A stretch of DNA of 19,710 bases from Bacteroidales bacterium (GTDB lineage Bacteria; Bacteroidota; Bacteroidia; Bacteroidales; Muribaculaceae). Location: positions 1 through 19,710 of the forward strand of contig CAAFXX010000457.1 in the NCBI GenBank assembly GCA_900767075.1. The letters run 5' to 3'. This document shows positions 1 through 7,108 of this stretch, piece after piece (position 1 is the stretch's first letter; each line of letters begins with the position of its first letter). A program made the translations under genes and the position numbers. The notes under the pieces are model-generated. The model worked only from the letters and a program-made list of their open reading frames with translations, was not told the origin of the DNA and did no database searches.

Positions 1-19
1 ACGTGTGCTCTTCCGATCT
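1..19. other. Illumina TruSeq adapter remnant at contig end
   Basis: Bases 1-19 read ACGTGTGCTCTTCCGATCT, the 3' end of the standard Illumina TruSeq read-2 adapter. It is sequencing artefact, not genome. It also supplies a false GTG start at position 5 in frame with the esterase gene, which would add seven spurious residues. Genuine sequence starts at about base 20, so almost nothing of the promoter or ribosome binding site of the first gene is visible. Confidence 0.95.
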
Positions 20-25
20 CTGACC

Positions 26-1453
26 ATGAAATACAATAAAATTTTTCTAGCACTTCTTCTTTCAGCAGTGTTGCCTTCGCAGGCAAAGATAACGTTGCCG
101 TCGATCATCAGCGACAATGCCGTGCTCCAGCAAAACAAGGATATCAGGCTATGGGGATGGGACACTCCCGGAGCCGTCGTGACAGTAGCACCGTCATGGT
201 CTGACAAAAGCGTGAGCGCGAAAGCCGACAAGGACGGAAAATGGGAGATGACCTTAGCCACTCCCGCAGCTTCAATGACGCCTCTCGAAATACGTTTCAC
301 CGACTCAGAGGGAGACAGCAAGACAATCTCCAATCTGCTCAGCGGTGAGGTATGGCTCGCTTCCGGGCAGTCGAACATGGAGATGCCCCTCCGTGGATTC
401 TGGACGCAACCGGTGGAGGGCGCCGCTCAGGCAATAGCATATGCAGGCAATAATCCCCAGATCCGGTTCGCCACAATACCTAAACGTGCGTCATACATTC
501 CCCAGAACGATGTCGAGACCCGGTGGGTTGTGAGCAACCCGCAGAATGCGGCTGACTTCTCCGCCTTAGGATATTTCTTCGCCGAATCGTTGTCGAAGAT
601 GCTTAACGTTCCTGTCGGAATTATAAGCTGTGCATATGGCGGCAGCAAGGTGGAAGGATGGATTCCCCGCGAGAAACTCGACACATATCCCAACTGGAAC
701 GTTGAGAAGGAGAAAAACGACACCAGCCTGAATGAATGGGAACGCATCAACGTTATGTATAATGCCATGCTGAATCCTGTAAAAGGTTATACAGTAAAAG
801 GTTTCCTCTGGAACCAGGGTGAGTCGAACGTAGGCAGACATGATGAATATCCGCAGCATCTCGCCGACATGGTCGAGATATGGCGCAATGACTGGAACGA
901 TAAGTCGCTTCCTTTTTATTTTGTAGAAATCCCCGGATGGCACTATGACAACCAGGAGGGAATAGACGCCGCCCTCTTCCGCGAAAGTCAGCAGAAGGCA
1001 CAGACAATCATCCCCAACAGTGCCATTATTTCTGCAATCGACCTTCTTTATCCTTATGAGCTTGAGGATATCCATGCCTCTAAGAAGAAAGAGATTGGGG
1101 AGCGTATGGCGTTCACCGCCGCCGCACAGGCATACGGCATGAACGGTGTCCCCCACGAGTTCCCGCGCTTCAGCAAGATGACGGTGGACGGCAATAAGGC
1201 AATTCTGGATTTCACCGGCGCTGAGTCGGGCTTTACACCCAACGATGTGCTCGAAGGATTCGAGGCTGCCGGAAAAGACGGGAATTTTTACCCGGCTTCC
1301 GCAACCGAGGACTGGAACACAAGGCAGATCATAGTCACATGCGACAAGGTCGACAAGATTGACGCCGTGAGATATTGTTTCCACAATTTTGCCATTGGCA
1401 AGGTGAAGAATCTCATGGGATTCCCGCTTCTGCCCTTCCGCACCGACAAATGA
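26..1453 (+). CDS. Secreted sialate O-acetylesterase-type (SGNH/SASA) carbohydrate esterase
   Basis: A 475-residue protein with an N-terminal signal peptide (MKYNKIFLALLLSAVLPSQA, cleavage near residue 20), so probably periplasmic or exported. The catalytic block is SGQSNM, with nucleophile Ser116 (codon at 371). An NQGESN block sits in the middle of the protein and the D348-I349-H350 segment carries the predicted His of the triad. This order is typical of the sialate O-acetylesterase (SASA) family, which removes acetyl groups from sugars. Bacteroidetes members also include xylan and xyloglucan acetylesterases, so sialic acid need not be the substrate. I start at ATG 26 because the in-frame GTG at 5 lies in adapter. 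The gene converges on the SusD gene. Whether it belongs to the PUL is unclear, but an esterase would suit an acetylated plant glycan. The upstream region is missing. Confidence 0.85.
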   Translation: MKYNKIFLALLLSAVLPSQAKITLPSIISDNAVLQQNKDIRLWGWDTPGAVVTVAPSWSDKSVSAKADKDGKWEMTLATPAASMTPLEIRFTDSEGDSKTISNLLSGEVWLASGQSNMEMPLRGFWTQPVEGAAQAIAYAGNNPQIRFATIPKRASYIPQNDVETRWVVSNPQNAADFSALGYFFAESLSKMLNVPVGIISCAYGGSKVEGWIPREKLDTYPNWNVEKEKNDTSLNEWERINVMYNAMLNPVKGYTVKGFLWNQGESNVGRHDEYPQHLADMVEIWRNDWNDKSLPFYFVEIPGWHYDNQEGIDAALFRESQQKAQTIIPNSAIISAIDLLYPYELEDIHASKKKEIGERMAFTAAAQAYGMNGVPHEFPRFSKMTVDGNKAILDFTGAESGFTPNDVLEGFEAAGKDGNFYPASATEDWNTRQIIVTCDKVDKIDAVRYCFHNFAIGKVKNLMGFPLLPFRTDK

Positions 1454-1463
1454 TTACGATAAA

Positions 1464-1489
1464 ATATATCCGTACAAGGACGGATATAT
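1464..1489 (-). terminator. Hairpin terminator for the susCD transcript
   Basis: A perfect 10-bp inverted repeat (ATATATCCGT, 1464-1473, and ACGGATATAT, 1480-1489) with a 6-nt loop lies between the convergent esterase and SusD genes. Read on the minus strand, the stem is followed by TTTTAT, as expected of a factor-independent terminator for the leftward susCD transcript. On the plus strand no T-run follows, although the hairpin could still slow rightward transcription 11 nt past the esterase stop codon. Confidence 0.6.
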
Positions 1490-1490
1490 G

Positions 1491-1567
1491 AAGAGACAAG
1501 CACTTGTTTCTATAAGTCAAATACACATCTGTTTTGTGCGTCAACTATAGACAGGTACTTGTCTCTT
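1491..1567. repeat. Second intergenic inverted repeat between the convergent genes
   Basis: AAGAGACAAG (1491-1500) is exactly complementary to CTTGTCTCTT (1558-1567), and pairing continues imperfectly inward (ACnTGT...CTATA). No T-run follows either arm, so terminator function is uncertain. It could be a second convergent-terminator hairpin, a protein-binding palindrome or a small repeat element. Confidence 0.45.
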
Positions 1568-1585
1568 GAAAAACTTTCGATCTGA

Positions 1586-3367
1586 TCACCAGCCGGGATT
1601 CTGATCAAATTCAGCGTCTGTGTTGGTGTCGATGACCGTCTGTGGAATCGGGAATAAAGTCCATTTGGTTATACCGGGAAGTTTGGAGGAGAAACATCCG
1701 GGCCACGCTTCGCTTTGGTCGGCTATATACATGGCATGCTTGTTGATACTTTCTATGCCGTCCTTACCCATTCGCAGCAGGGTCGGCCAACGTTGTTCCT
1801 CGAAGAAGAGCTCACGGGCGCGTTCGTCAAGTATGAACTGCGATGTCATATCCGCCGCCGAGGCAAGACGGGTGCAATGCGACCTGTTACGAAGAATGTT
1901 GACATCCGCGGCAGCTCCCCCCTTGTCGCCGTTGCGCATTTTTGCTTCTGCCCTCAAAAGCAGTGTCTCTGCCGAACGGCAGGCATATTGGTCGATGAAG
2001 TATGCGCTTCTCTGCCATCCCTCGCTGAGGTCGTCATAGTTGTAGTCATCGGCAGAAGCCCATTTCTCCCAGATAGGATATAAACGGTCGATGCGGGTAG
2101 GATCGAGCATATCCTTTGTGACAACCTTGCCGTAAAGAGGGTGATCCTTATCTATACATTTAAATTCGCGGCGGATGTTGCAGGGGGCGTTGCGCATGTC
2201 GTCGGCAAAATCGCCATGCCATATTTCATTTATGACATAATTGGTGGGAGCACATGCCGAAACCCCTCGTCCGCCAACATATGCACAGATATTTCCTCCC
2301 GGATACAATTTTGTATCGGAATTGTTCCAGGGACTGCTTTCGCCGTCGAGTTTATACTCATCCTTCCAGAATACATCGCGCAATACCGGCGACCAGTTAC
2401 GGGGGGATTCCGATTTATTGCCGCCAAATTCATGGTATACGGTATAATCATGCTGAAAAACCCACAGCGATTCCGTATTGCCGTTGTCGCGGTCCTGGTT
2501 GTCCCGCTGGAACAGGTCGAAAAACACGTTGCCGTCCGGACGGTAGGCCTTAACGCCATTTACATCTTTACCACCGTCGGGAATCGCCCGTGATCCGAAA
2601 CGCTCGGTCATCAGAGGATGCAGCTGCATTACCTTGTCGGCATATTCGATGGAATTTTCCAGTTCCGCCTTGCTGTCGCCTTTCTCTATGGCAAGTCCAA
2701 GATAAGCTTCGCTCAGGAAATGATAAGCGGCGCCCTTGCCTACGCGACCGGCTTCAGAAGGATAATCCGGAAGGGTTTTAGCCGCCTCTTCAAGATCGGA
2801 AATAGCCTGAAGATATGTTTCCGAACGAGACGGACGCACGAAATCGAGTTTAAGTTCCTGATAGAATTCCGTCACAGCCGGCACTCCTCCGAACATTTCT
2901 GCCAGCCGCAGATACCCGTATCCCCGCATGAACATGATCTGGCCATAGATTTCATTCTTCTCTGCCGGGTCGGACCAGAAAAGACTTTCTGAACTCAGAC
3001 CCGCCATCGACTGGTTGGCATAGTTGACGAGCTGCCACATGGCATCGTATATTCCGTTGGAATTGGCTGCCGACGGGCTCCAGTTCGCGAAATTGGACAC
3101 ACCGTTCCCACTGGCTCGCCAGTTAGGGGTGTCTGCCACATCCGATCCCATTCCCTTCAGAAAATTATCACAGTTATACCAGTAACGGATGTGGACATAC
3201 AGATTGGTTACGCAGGCTTTTACCTGATCGACGGTCTCGAAAGAGTTGTCGACCGTATAGATTGTCTTGGGCTTCTCGGTGAGGAAATCATCGTCGTTGC
3301 AACCTGACAGGATTCCTGACATCGAACAAGCTGCCGTGAGAAGCATTATAGATTTATATAATTTCAT
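1586..3367 (-). CDS. SusD/RagB-family outer-membrane glycan-binding lipoprotein
   Basis: A 593-residue protein whose N-terminus is a lipoprotein signal. The lipobox LSGC puts the lipidated cysteine at residue 23, followed directly by NDDD, the acidic patch typical of surface-exported Bacteroidetes lipoproteins. The early FLTEKPKT segment, the helical TPR-like motifs (for example ETLLLRAEAKMRNGD) and the C-terminal ILDERARELFFEEQRWPTLLRMG block mark the SusD/RagB family. SusD homologues cap the SusC barrel and bind the oligosaccharide at the cell surface. The gene starts 13 nt after the susC stop, so the two are co-transcribed and surely form one complex. Length is normal for the family. The ligand cannot be read from sequence. 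The neighbouring enzymes point to a rhamnose- and uronate-decorated plant glycan. Confidence 0.95.
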   Translation of the reverse strand: MKLYKSIMLLTAACSMSGILSGCNDDDFLTEKPKTIYTVDNSFETVDQVKACVTNLYVHIRYWYNCDNFLKGMGSDVADTPNWRASGNGVSNFANWSPSAANSNGIYDAMWQLVNYANQSMAGLSSESLFWSDPAEKNEIYGQIMFMRGYGYLRLAEMFGGVPAVTEFYQELKLDFVRPSRSETYLQAISDLEEAAKTLPDYPSEAGRVGKGAAYHFLSEAYLGLAIEKGDSKAELENSIEYADKVMQLHPLMTERFGSRAIPDGGKDVNGVKAYRPDGNVFFDLFQRDNQDRDNGNTESLWVFQHDYTVYHEFGGNKSESPRNWSPVLRDVFWKDEYKLDGESSPWNNSDTKLYPGGNICAYVGGRGVSACAPTNYVINEIWHGDFADDMRNAPCNIRREFKCIDKDHPLYGKVVTKDMLDPTRIDRLYPIWEKWASADDYNYDDLSEGWQRSAYFIDQYACRSAETLLLRAEAKMRNGDKGGAAADVNILRNRSHCTRLASAADMTSQFILDERARELFFEEQRWPTLLRMGKDGIESINKHAMYIADQSEAWPGCFSSKLPGITKWTLFPIPQTVIDTNTDAEFDQNPGW

Positions 3368-3380
3368 GTTCAGTCTGTTT

Positions 3381-6300
3381 TTAGAATGCGAAATTTATTC
3401 CGATTGAATATGAGCGTGACAGGGGATAGCCATATTCATATTTTGTGGCGTGAATTGTCTGCTGGATTTCAGGATCTCCACCTTTCCAGCTTGAGATCGT
3501 GAAGAGATTTTTTGCCGCGAAGAAAACACGCAGATTTTCGAGCCTGCACTTCTTGACCCATGGTTGTGTGAAGGTGTAAGACAGGCTAAGGTCGCTAAGG
3601 CGCACGAACGTATAGTTCTGAAGCGGAGTATAGCGGGCGTCTGTATAGTTGACCCTGGGATACTTGTCGCTCTTGTTTTCAGCGGTCCACCATCCATGGT
3701 CGAGGTTATTGTCATTGTTCACATCTGAAAGAGTCCTGTAAGCGTAGCGGTTGACGGCCTTGCCGTATTTCCCGTCGCCGAAAGAACCTGTGAAAAGGAC
3801 GTTGAATGTGAAATTCTTCCAAGTCAAGGTATTGTTGAGTCCCATCCGGAAGCTTTCCTTTTGATAACCGAGGATCTGCCGGTCGTCGGCTGTGATCTGA
3901 CCGTCGCCGTCAAGGTCTTCAAACATCACGTCGCCAGGCTGCGCATTGTTCTTGGCGATATAGTCGACATCCGATTCCTGCACGATACCTATATCCTTAT
4001 ACCCATAGATTGCACCGAGCGATTTGTTAAGAAACAGGCTGTTGGTGATATCGTCTTTCCCGTCGCCGTAAAGGTCTTTGAGTTTGTTTCGGTTCAAATA
4101 AAAATTAAGTCCTGTGGTCCATGTGAAGTCATTATGGGCAATATTGACTGAGTTGATGTTGAATTCGATACCCCAGTTGTCGACGCGTCCCATCGTGGCA
4201 TACATGTTGGTGATACCGTTTATCATGACCGGGATGTTGCGTTTGAAAATCTGGTCTGTGGTTTTGGAGGTATAGGCGTCGAACGAGAAAGTGATTCGGT
4301 CATTGAGTGCCCCCATTTCCAGACCGAAGTTCCAGGATGTCGTGGTTTCCCAGCCAAGGTTTTCATTGCCAATGGCAGTAATGCGCTGTGCCCAGCTCAC
4401 CTGTGAACTATTGCCGAATGTATAGGGAAAGCCGCCCATCTGACCCAGAGTTATGGTTGAAAGCGTCTGGTACGGGTCAAGGGACTGATTGCCGTTCTTA
4501 CCCCATGAAACCTTGATCTTAAGGTTATTGATCTTATCAGATACAGGTTCCCAGAATTTTTCGTTTGACATTGTCCATGCCACTCCGACAGCCGGGAAAT
4601 TACCCCATTTTTTCTTGGATCCGAATACCGAGGATCCGTCTCGGCGGAACGACAGGCTCAGATGATATCGATAGTCGAAATTGTAGTTCGCACGCAGAAG
4701 ATAACCGACATCGGTGTGACGGGTGTATTTAGGGTTTTCGATTTTCTGTGTTGCAGCGAGATGCAGCCCGTCGTAACCGAGGGTCGTGTTTCCGAGCGCC
4801 TTATAGTCAGACGCTTTCACCGAGTTGTAATACTGGGTATAGGAGTCGCGGGTATATACGGCCGTGGCGTCGATATTATGGTCACCGAAACTGCCCGCAT
4901 ACGACAGGATGTTGTCCCATACCCATGAGATGTTCTTCGTGTTATGGTTATATCCGTTGGCAGAAGCCAGATAAGCGGAGGTCGCCTCGTCGGTATAATA
5001 ATCCTCGGCCCCGCTAAGGTCCACACCAGACATTTCCCTTACATAATAGCCTTCATGATGAAAATCCTGGCGCTCAATGTATTCCCGGGAGTAACTGCCG
5101 TTCATTCTAAAGGAAAGTCCGCTTACCCACGGACATTTAAGAAGAAGGTGCCCTTTGAGGTTTATGGTTGTGTATGTGTCATGGTCGTCTATGGTGTTGC
5201 TGAGCACATCCCAAAGAGGATTAATGCGGTAGCCCCCCTCATTGCAAGGATACTTGTTCACTTCGCCGTTTATTCGGGTCGGCTGTCCGTAAGGACTCAG
5301 ACGCGTTACCTGATAGAGATTGTAGACCGTCGGACCGGAATAATCGTTATAGGCATAGTTCATGGAAGTCCCCAGCTGAAGCCAGTTTGTAAGGTCGGCG
5401 GTAAGCCTGCTGTTCATAACGAACCTCTTGTAGTCATCGCCTTTCACGACACCTGTCTGGCCTGTATATGTGCCGGAAACATAGTAGTTAAGTTTTTCAG
5501 TTGCCCCCGATACATTCAGGTTGTAATTCTGCATATATCCCGTGCGCGTCACATAATCGAACCAGTCTGTGGTTCTTCCTGCCTTGTAGTTGTCATATTC
5601 GAATTTACTCATCCATGTGGGATCAGCGTTTTCATCAAGACCTGCGAGCAGGTTGTTTTTGCGTACAAAATCTGCCGGTGAAAGCAGTTTGGGCTTCGAT
5701 GCCGCCGTAGAGAATGTAGAGGAATGGCTGAAACCGATTTTCGGCTTACCGAGCACGCCTTTCTTGGTTGTAATCATCAGGACGCCGTTTGCCGCCTGAG
5801 AGCCGTATGCCGCCAGCGATGTGGCGTCTTTAAGAAGACTTATGGACTGAACTGAAGCCGGGTCAATGTCTCTATATGCGCCCTGATAAATCACTCCGTC
5901 GACCACCAGCAGGGGATCCGAGCCTCCGTTTACTGATTTCTGACCGCGCACTACCATTGAAGGCACCTGACCGGCACCTTGCTGCTGCGACACTGTGATA
6001 CCGGGAACTGCTCCGCGCAGAAGGTCCATTGCGTTTGTGGTGGGCATTGTGGACAAAGGTGAGTTAGCGACATCGACTGTCGAGACGGCGCCGGTGAAGT
6101 TTTTACGTTTGATGGTTCCGTAACCTACTACAACCACTTCCTCAAGCTCTGACTGATCTGCCTGTAGATTCACTGTCATCTGAGGAGCGGCTTTGATTGT
6201 TGTGGAGACATACCCGATGTAGGAGACCAAAAGTTCGTCACCGATCTCGGGAACCGAGATTTCAAAATTGCCGTCAAGATCAGTAGCCGCTCCGACTTTC

Positions 6301-6440
6301 TTGTCTGTCTTGAGTAGTACGCTGGCACCGACAAGTGGTTCTCCTGTCTCTGCATCAACGACCTGTCCGTGCACCTTATGTTGGGCGTATGTCGATAATG
6401 CAACCCAAAGTGCCAATAGAATCAGATAAATTTTTTTCAT
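3381..6440 (-). CDS. SusC/RagA-family TonB-linked outer-membrane transporter
   Basis: A 1019-residue protein with a signal peptide (MKKIYLILLALWVALSTYAQ). A carboxypeptidase-regulatory-like domain follows (about residues 22-100: VHGQVVDAETGEPLVGASV, DLDGNFEI). Next are the TonB-box-like EEVVVVGYGT and the plug domain (about 110-235: AMDLLRGAVPGI, PLLVVDGVIY, LLKDATSLAAYGSQAANGVL). The rest is the beta-barrel, ending in an aromatic residue (SIGINFAF), as outer-membrane barrels do. SusC proteins import oligosaccharides into the periplasm using TonB-ExbBD energy, with SusD as the lid. It is first in a two-gene unit with SusD. Its upstream region (6540-6629) carries a -7 element and an operator-like inverted repeat shared with the enzyme operon, so both are probably induced together. 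No frameshift or truncation is seen. Confidence 0.96.
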   Translation of the reverse strand: MKKIYLILLALWVALSTYAQHKVHGQVVDAETGEPLVGASVLLKTDKKVGAATDLDGNFEISVPEIGDELLVSYIGYVSTTIKAAPQMTVNLQADQSELEEVVVVGYGTIKRKNFTGAVSTVDVANSPLSTMPTTNAMDLLRGAVPGITVSQQQGAGQVPSMVVRGQKSVNGGSDPLLVVDGVIYQGAYRDIDPASVQSISLLKDATSLAAYGSQAANGVLMITTKKGVLGKPKIGFSHSSTFSTAASKPKLLSPADFVRKNNLLAGLDENADPTWMSKFEYDNYKAGRTTDWFDYVTRTGYMQNYNLNVSGATEKLNYYVSGTYTGQTGVVKGDDYKRFVMNSRLTADLTNWLQLGTSMNYAYNDYSGPTVYNLYQVTRLSPYGQPTRINGEVNKYPCNEGGYRINPLWDVLSNTIDDHDTYTTINLKGHLLLKCPWVSGLSFRMNGSYSREYIERQDFHHEGYYVREMSGVDLSGAEDYYTDEATSAYLASANGYNHNTKNISWVWDNILSYAGSFGDHNIDATAVYTRDSYTQYYNSVKASDYKALGNTTLGYDGLHLAATQKIENPKYTRHTDVGYLLRANYNFDYRYHLSLSFRRDGSSVFGSKKKWGNFPAVGVAWTMSNEKFWEPVSDKINNLKIKVSWGKNGNQSLDPYQTLSTITLGQMGGFPYTFGNSSQVSWAQRITAIGNENLGWETTTSWNFGLEMGALNDRITFSFDAYTSKTTDQIFKRNIPVMINGITNMYATMGRVDNWGIEFNINSVNIAHNDFTWTTGLNFYLNRNKLKDLYGDGKDDITNSLFLNKSLGAIYGYKDIGIVQESDVDYIAKNNAQPGDVMFEDLDGDGQITADDRQILGYQKESFRMGLNNTLTWKNFTFNVLFTGSFGDGKYGKAVNRYAYRTLSDVNNDNNLDHGWWTAENKSDKYPRVNYTDARYTPLQNYTFVRLSDLSLSYTFTQPWVKKCRLENLRVFFAAKNLFTISSWKGGDPEIQQTIHATKYEYGYPLSRSYSIGINFAF

Positions 6441-6539
6441 TGCTTACGCATTAAGGTTAATTATTGACCATTACATGTCGCACCCGTTTTCCTGTAATTG
6501 ATTATTGCGTAGTGCGGAGTTTCATGGTGTTGTCAGGTG

Positions 6540-6547
6540 CAAAGTTA
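6540..6547 (-). promoter_or_regulatory. susC promoter, Bacteroidetes -7 element TAACTTTG
   Basis: On the minus strand TAACTTTG matches the Bacteroidetes -7 consensus TAnnTTTG exactly. It lies about 100 nt before the susC ATG, giving a leader of roughly 90 nt. No good -33 TTTG exists at the expected 19-20 nt spacing (the minus strand reads TTCT there). That suits a promoter needing an activator. A perfect 15-nt palindrome, TGATTAAATTAATCA (6571-6585), lies just upstream. Confidence 0.65.
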
Positions 6548-6582
6548 CTATAACAGCAACGGCACCAGAATGATTAAATTAA

Positions 6583-6629
6583 TCAATCGGGAGGTGTAAA
6601 TCAGTCAAAAGGCGCTTATGAAAGATTTG
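6583..6629. promoter_or_regulatory. Putative HTCS operator upstream of susC
   Basis: The block contains TCAATCGGG (6583-6591), the degenerate half-site TAAATCAGTCA (6597-6607) and the half-site TGAAAGATTTG (6619-6629). The two half-sites form an inverted repeat (8 of 11 positions complementary, 11-nt spacer). The same TCAATCGGG box and a perfect version of the repeat occur at 18304-18351 before the GH43 operon. Distance to the -7 element is nearly the same (49 versus 48 nt between half-site and -7). Conservation in otherwise diverged non-coding DNA argues for a binding site, most likely for the AraC domain of the adjacent HTCS (inference). Confidence 0.6.
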
Positions 6630-6690
6630 CAACCCCATTGTGGAATATTTTGACAATCCTGTATGTCTGGTAAAACCCTCTTTATGCTAA

Positions 6691-6885
6691 TGAAGTTGTC
6701 TAAACTAATTTACGTTTAATAAAATCAATAAAAAAGTCTAAACTTTATGGCAATCTTCATTAATCTTTTGGGTGCCTTCCCCGTCCTCATCGGCTCCGAC
6801 CGGGAGGTCGCAGCCTCTTCTGCCGGAGAAATCCACTCCAAAACCTTAATGAACCTTACCATAAAAATTAGTTTAGACAACTTCA
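6691..6885. mobile_element. MITE-like palindromic element 1
   Basis: Perfect 21-nt inverted repeats, beginning TGAAGTTGTCTAAACTAATT, lie at 6691-6711 and 6865-6885. The complementarity resumes inward at 6745-6771 against 6838-6864 (22 of 27 positions), so each arm totals 48 nt. A 33-nt segment (6712-6744) interrupts only the left arm and ends in GTCTAAACT, a partial copy of the terminal repeat. A GC-rich hairpin sits in the centre: GGCT-C-CGACC, loop GGGA, GGTCG-C-AGCC, at 6792-6815. There is no ORF of note. The structure fits a non-autonomous transposable element or other dispersed palindromic repeat. I could not define a target duplication, and the parent family is unknown. Confidence 0.55.
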
Positions 6886-6905
6886 ATTAATAAGGAAACA
6901 TACTG

Positions 6906-7092
6906 TAAGAAACTGTTTAAATTTATTTTCAGAGAATTCTGAGAAGGATTATTGAAATGATTCCGCAAGCCGGGTATGGAGCAATTCCCATTGCGACTGA
7001 CCGGACTTGACGGAATCAGCCGAAAAGACCTTCAAAATTCCTGAAAGATATACTTAGATAAGAAATTCGTAATAAATATAAACAGTTTCTTA
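6906..7092. mobile_element. MITE-like element 2 with possible TA target duplication
   Basis: Inverted repeats at 6906-6927 and 7071-7092 match at 21 of 22 positions. If the outer TA on each side is read as a target duplication, the ends are AGAAACTGTTTAAATTTATT on the left and its near-complement on the right. TA duplication is known for IS630/Tc1-mariner-type and some IS5-group elements. The roughly 140-bp interior encodes nothing recognisable. It lies 20 nt from element 1 and 16 nt past the HTCS stop codon. TA is self-complementary, so the duplication is consistent with the data but not proven. Confidence 0.5.
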
Positions 7093-7108
7093 AAGAAAAG
7101 GCTGTGCG

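Larger units (their letters stand above)
6441..7108. other. 668-bp non-coding region between susC and the HTCS gene
   Basis: No credible gene is seen here on either strand. Reading leftward toward susC, it holds two adjacent inverted-repeat elements (6906-7092 and 6691-6885), a stretch of about 60 nt with nothing recognised (6630-6690), the operator-like block (6583-6629), the susC -7 element (6540-6547) and an untranslated leader of about 90 nt. Confidence 0.8.

Noticed and set aside
566..1384. 272-residue open frame antisense to the esterase
   Set aside because: No recognisable domain or initiation signal, and it lies fully opposite a well-supported gene.
5..1453. Longer esterase start at GTG 5
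   Set aside because: That GTG lies within adapter sequence. ATG 26 gives a proper signal peptide.
4944..5681. 245-residue open frame antisense to susC
   Set aside because: A shadow of the SusC coding frame, without family features.
6691..6885. Invertible promoter (phase-variable inverton) upstream of susC
   Set aside because: Inverted repeats near a susC gene raise this idea, but the segment between them is itself a palindrome and holds no TAnnTTTG promoter on either strand. The susC promoter is outside it at 6540. Inversion-specific read pairs would reopen it.
6441..7108. CRISPR array or small RNA gene in the large intergenic region
   Set aside because: No regularly spaced direct repeats are present. 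The structure seen is inverted-repeat in nature and explained by two palindromic elements.
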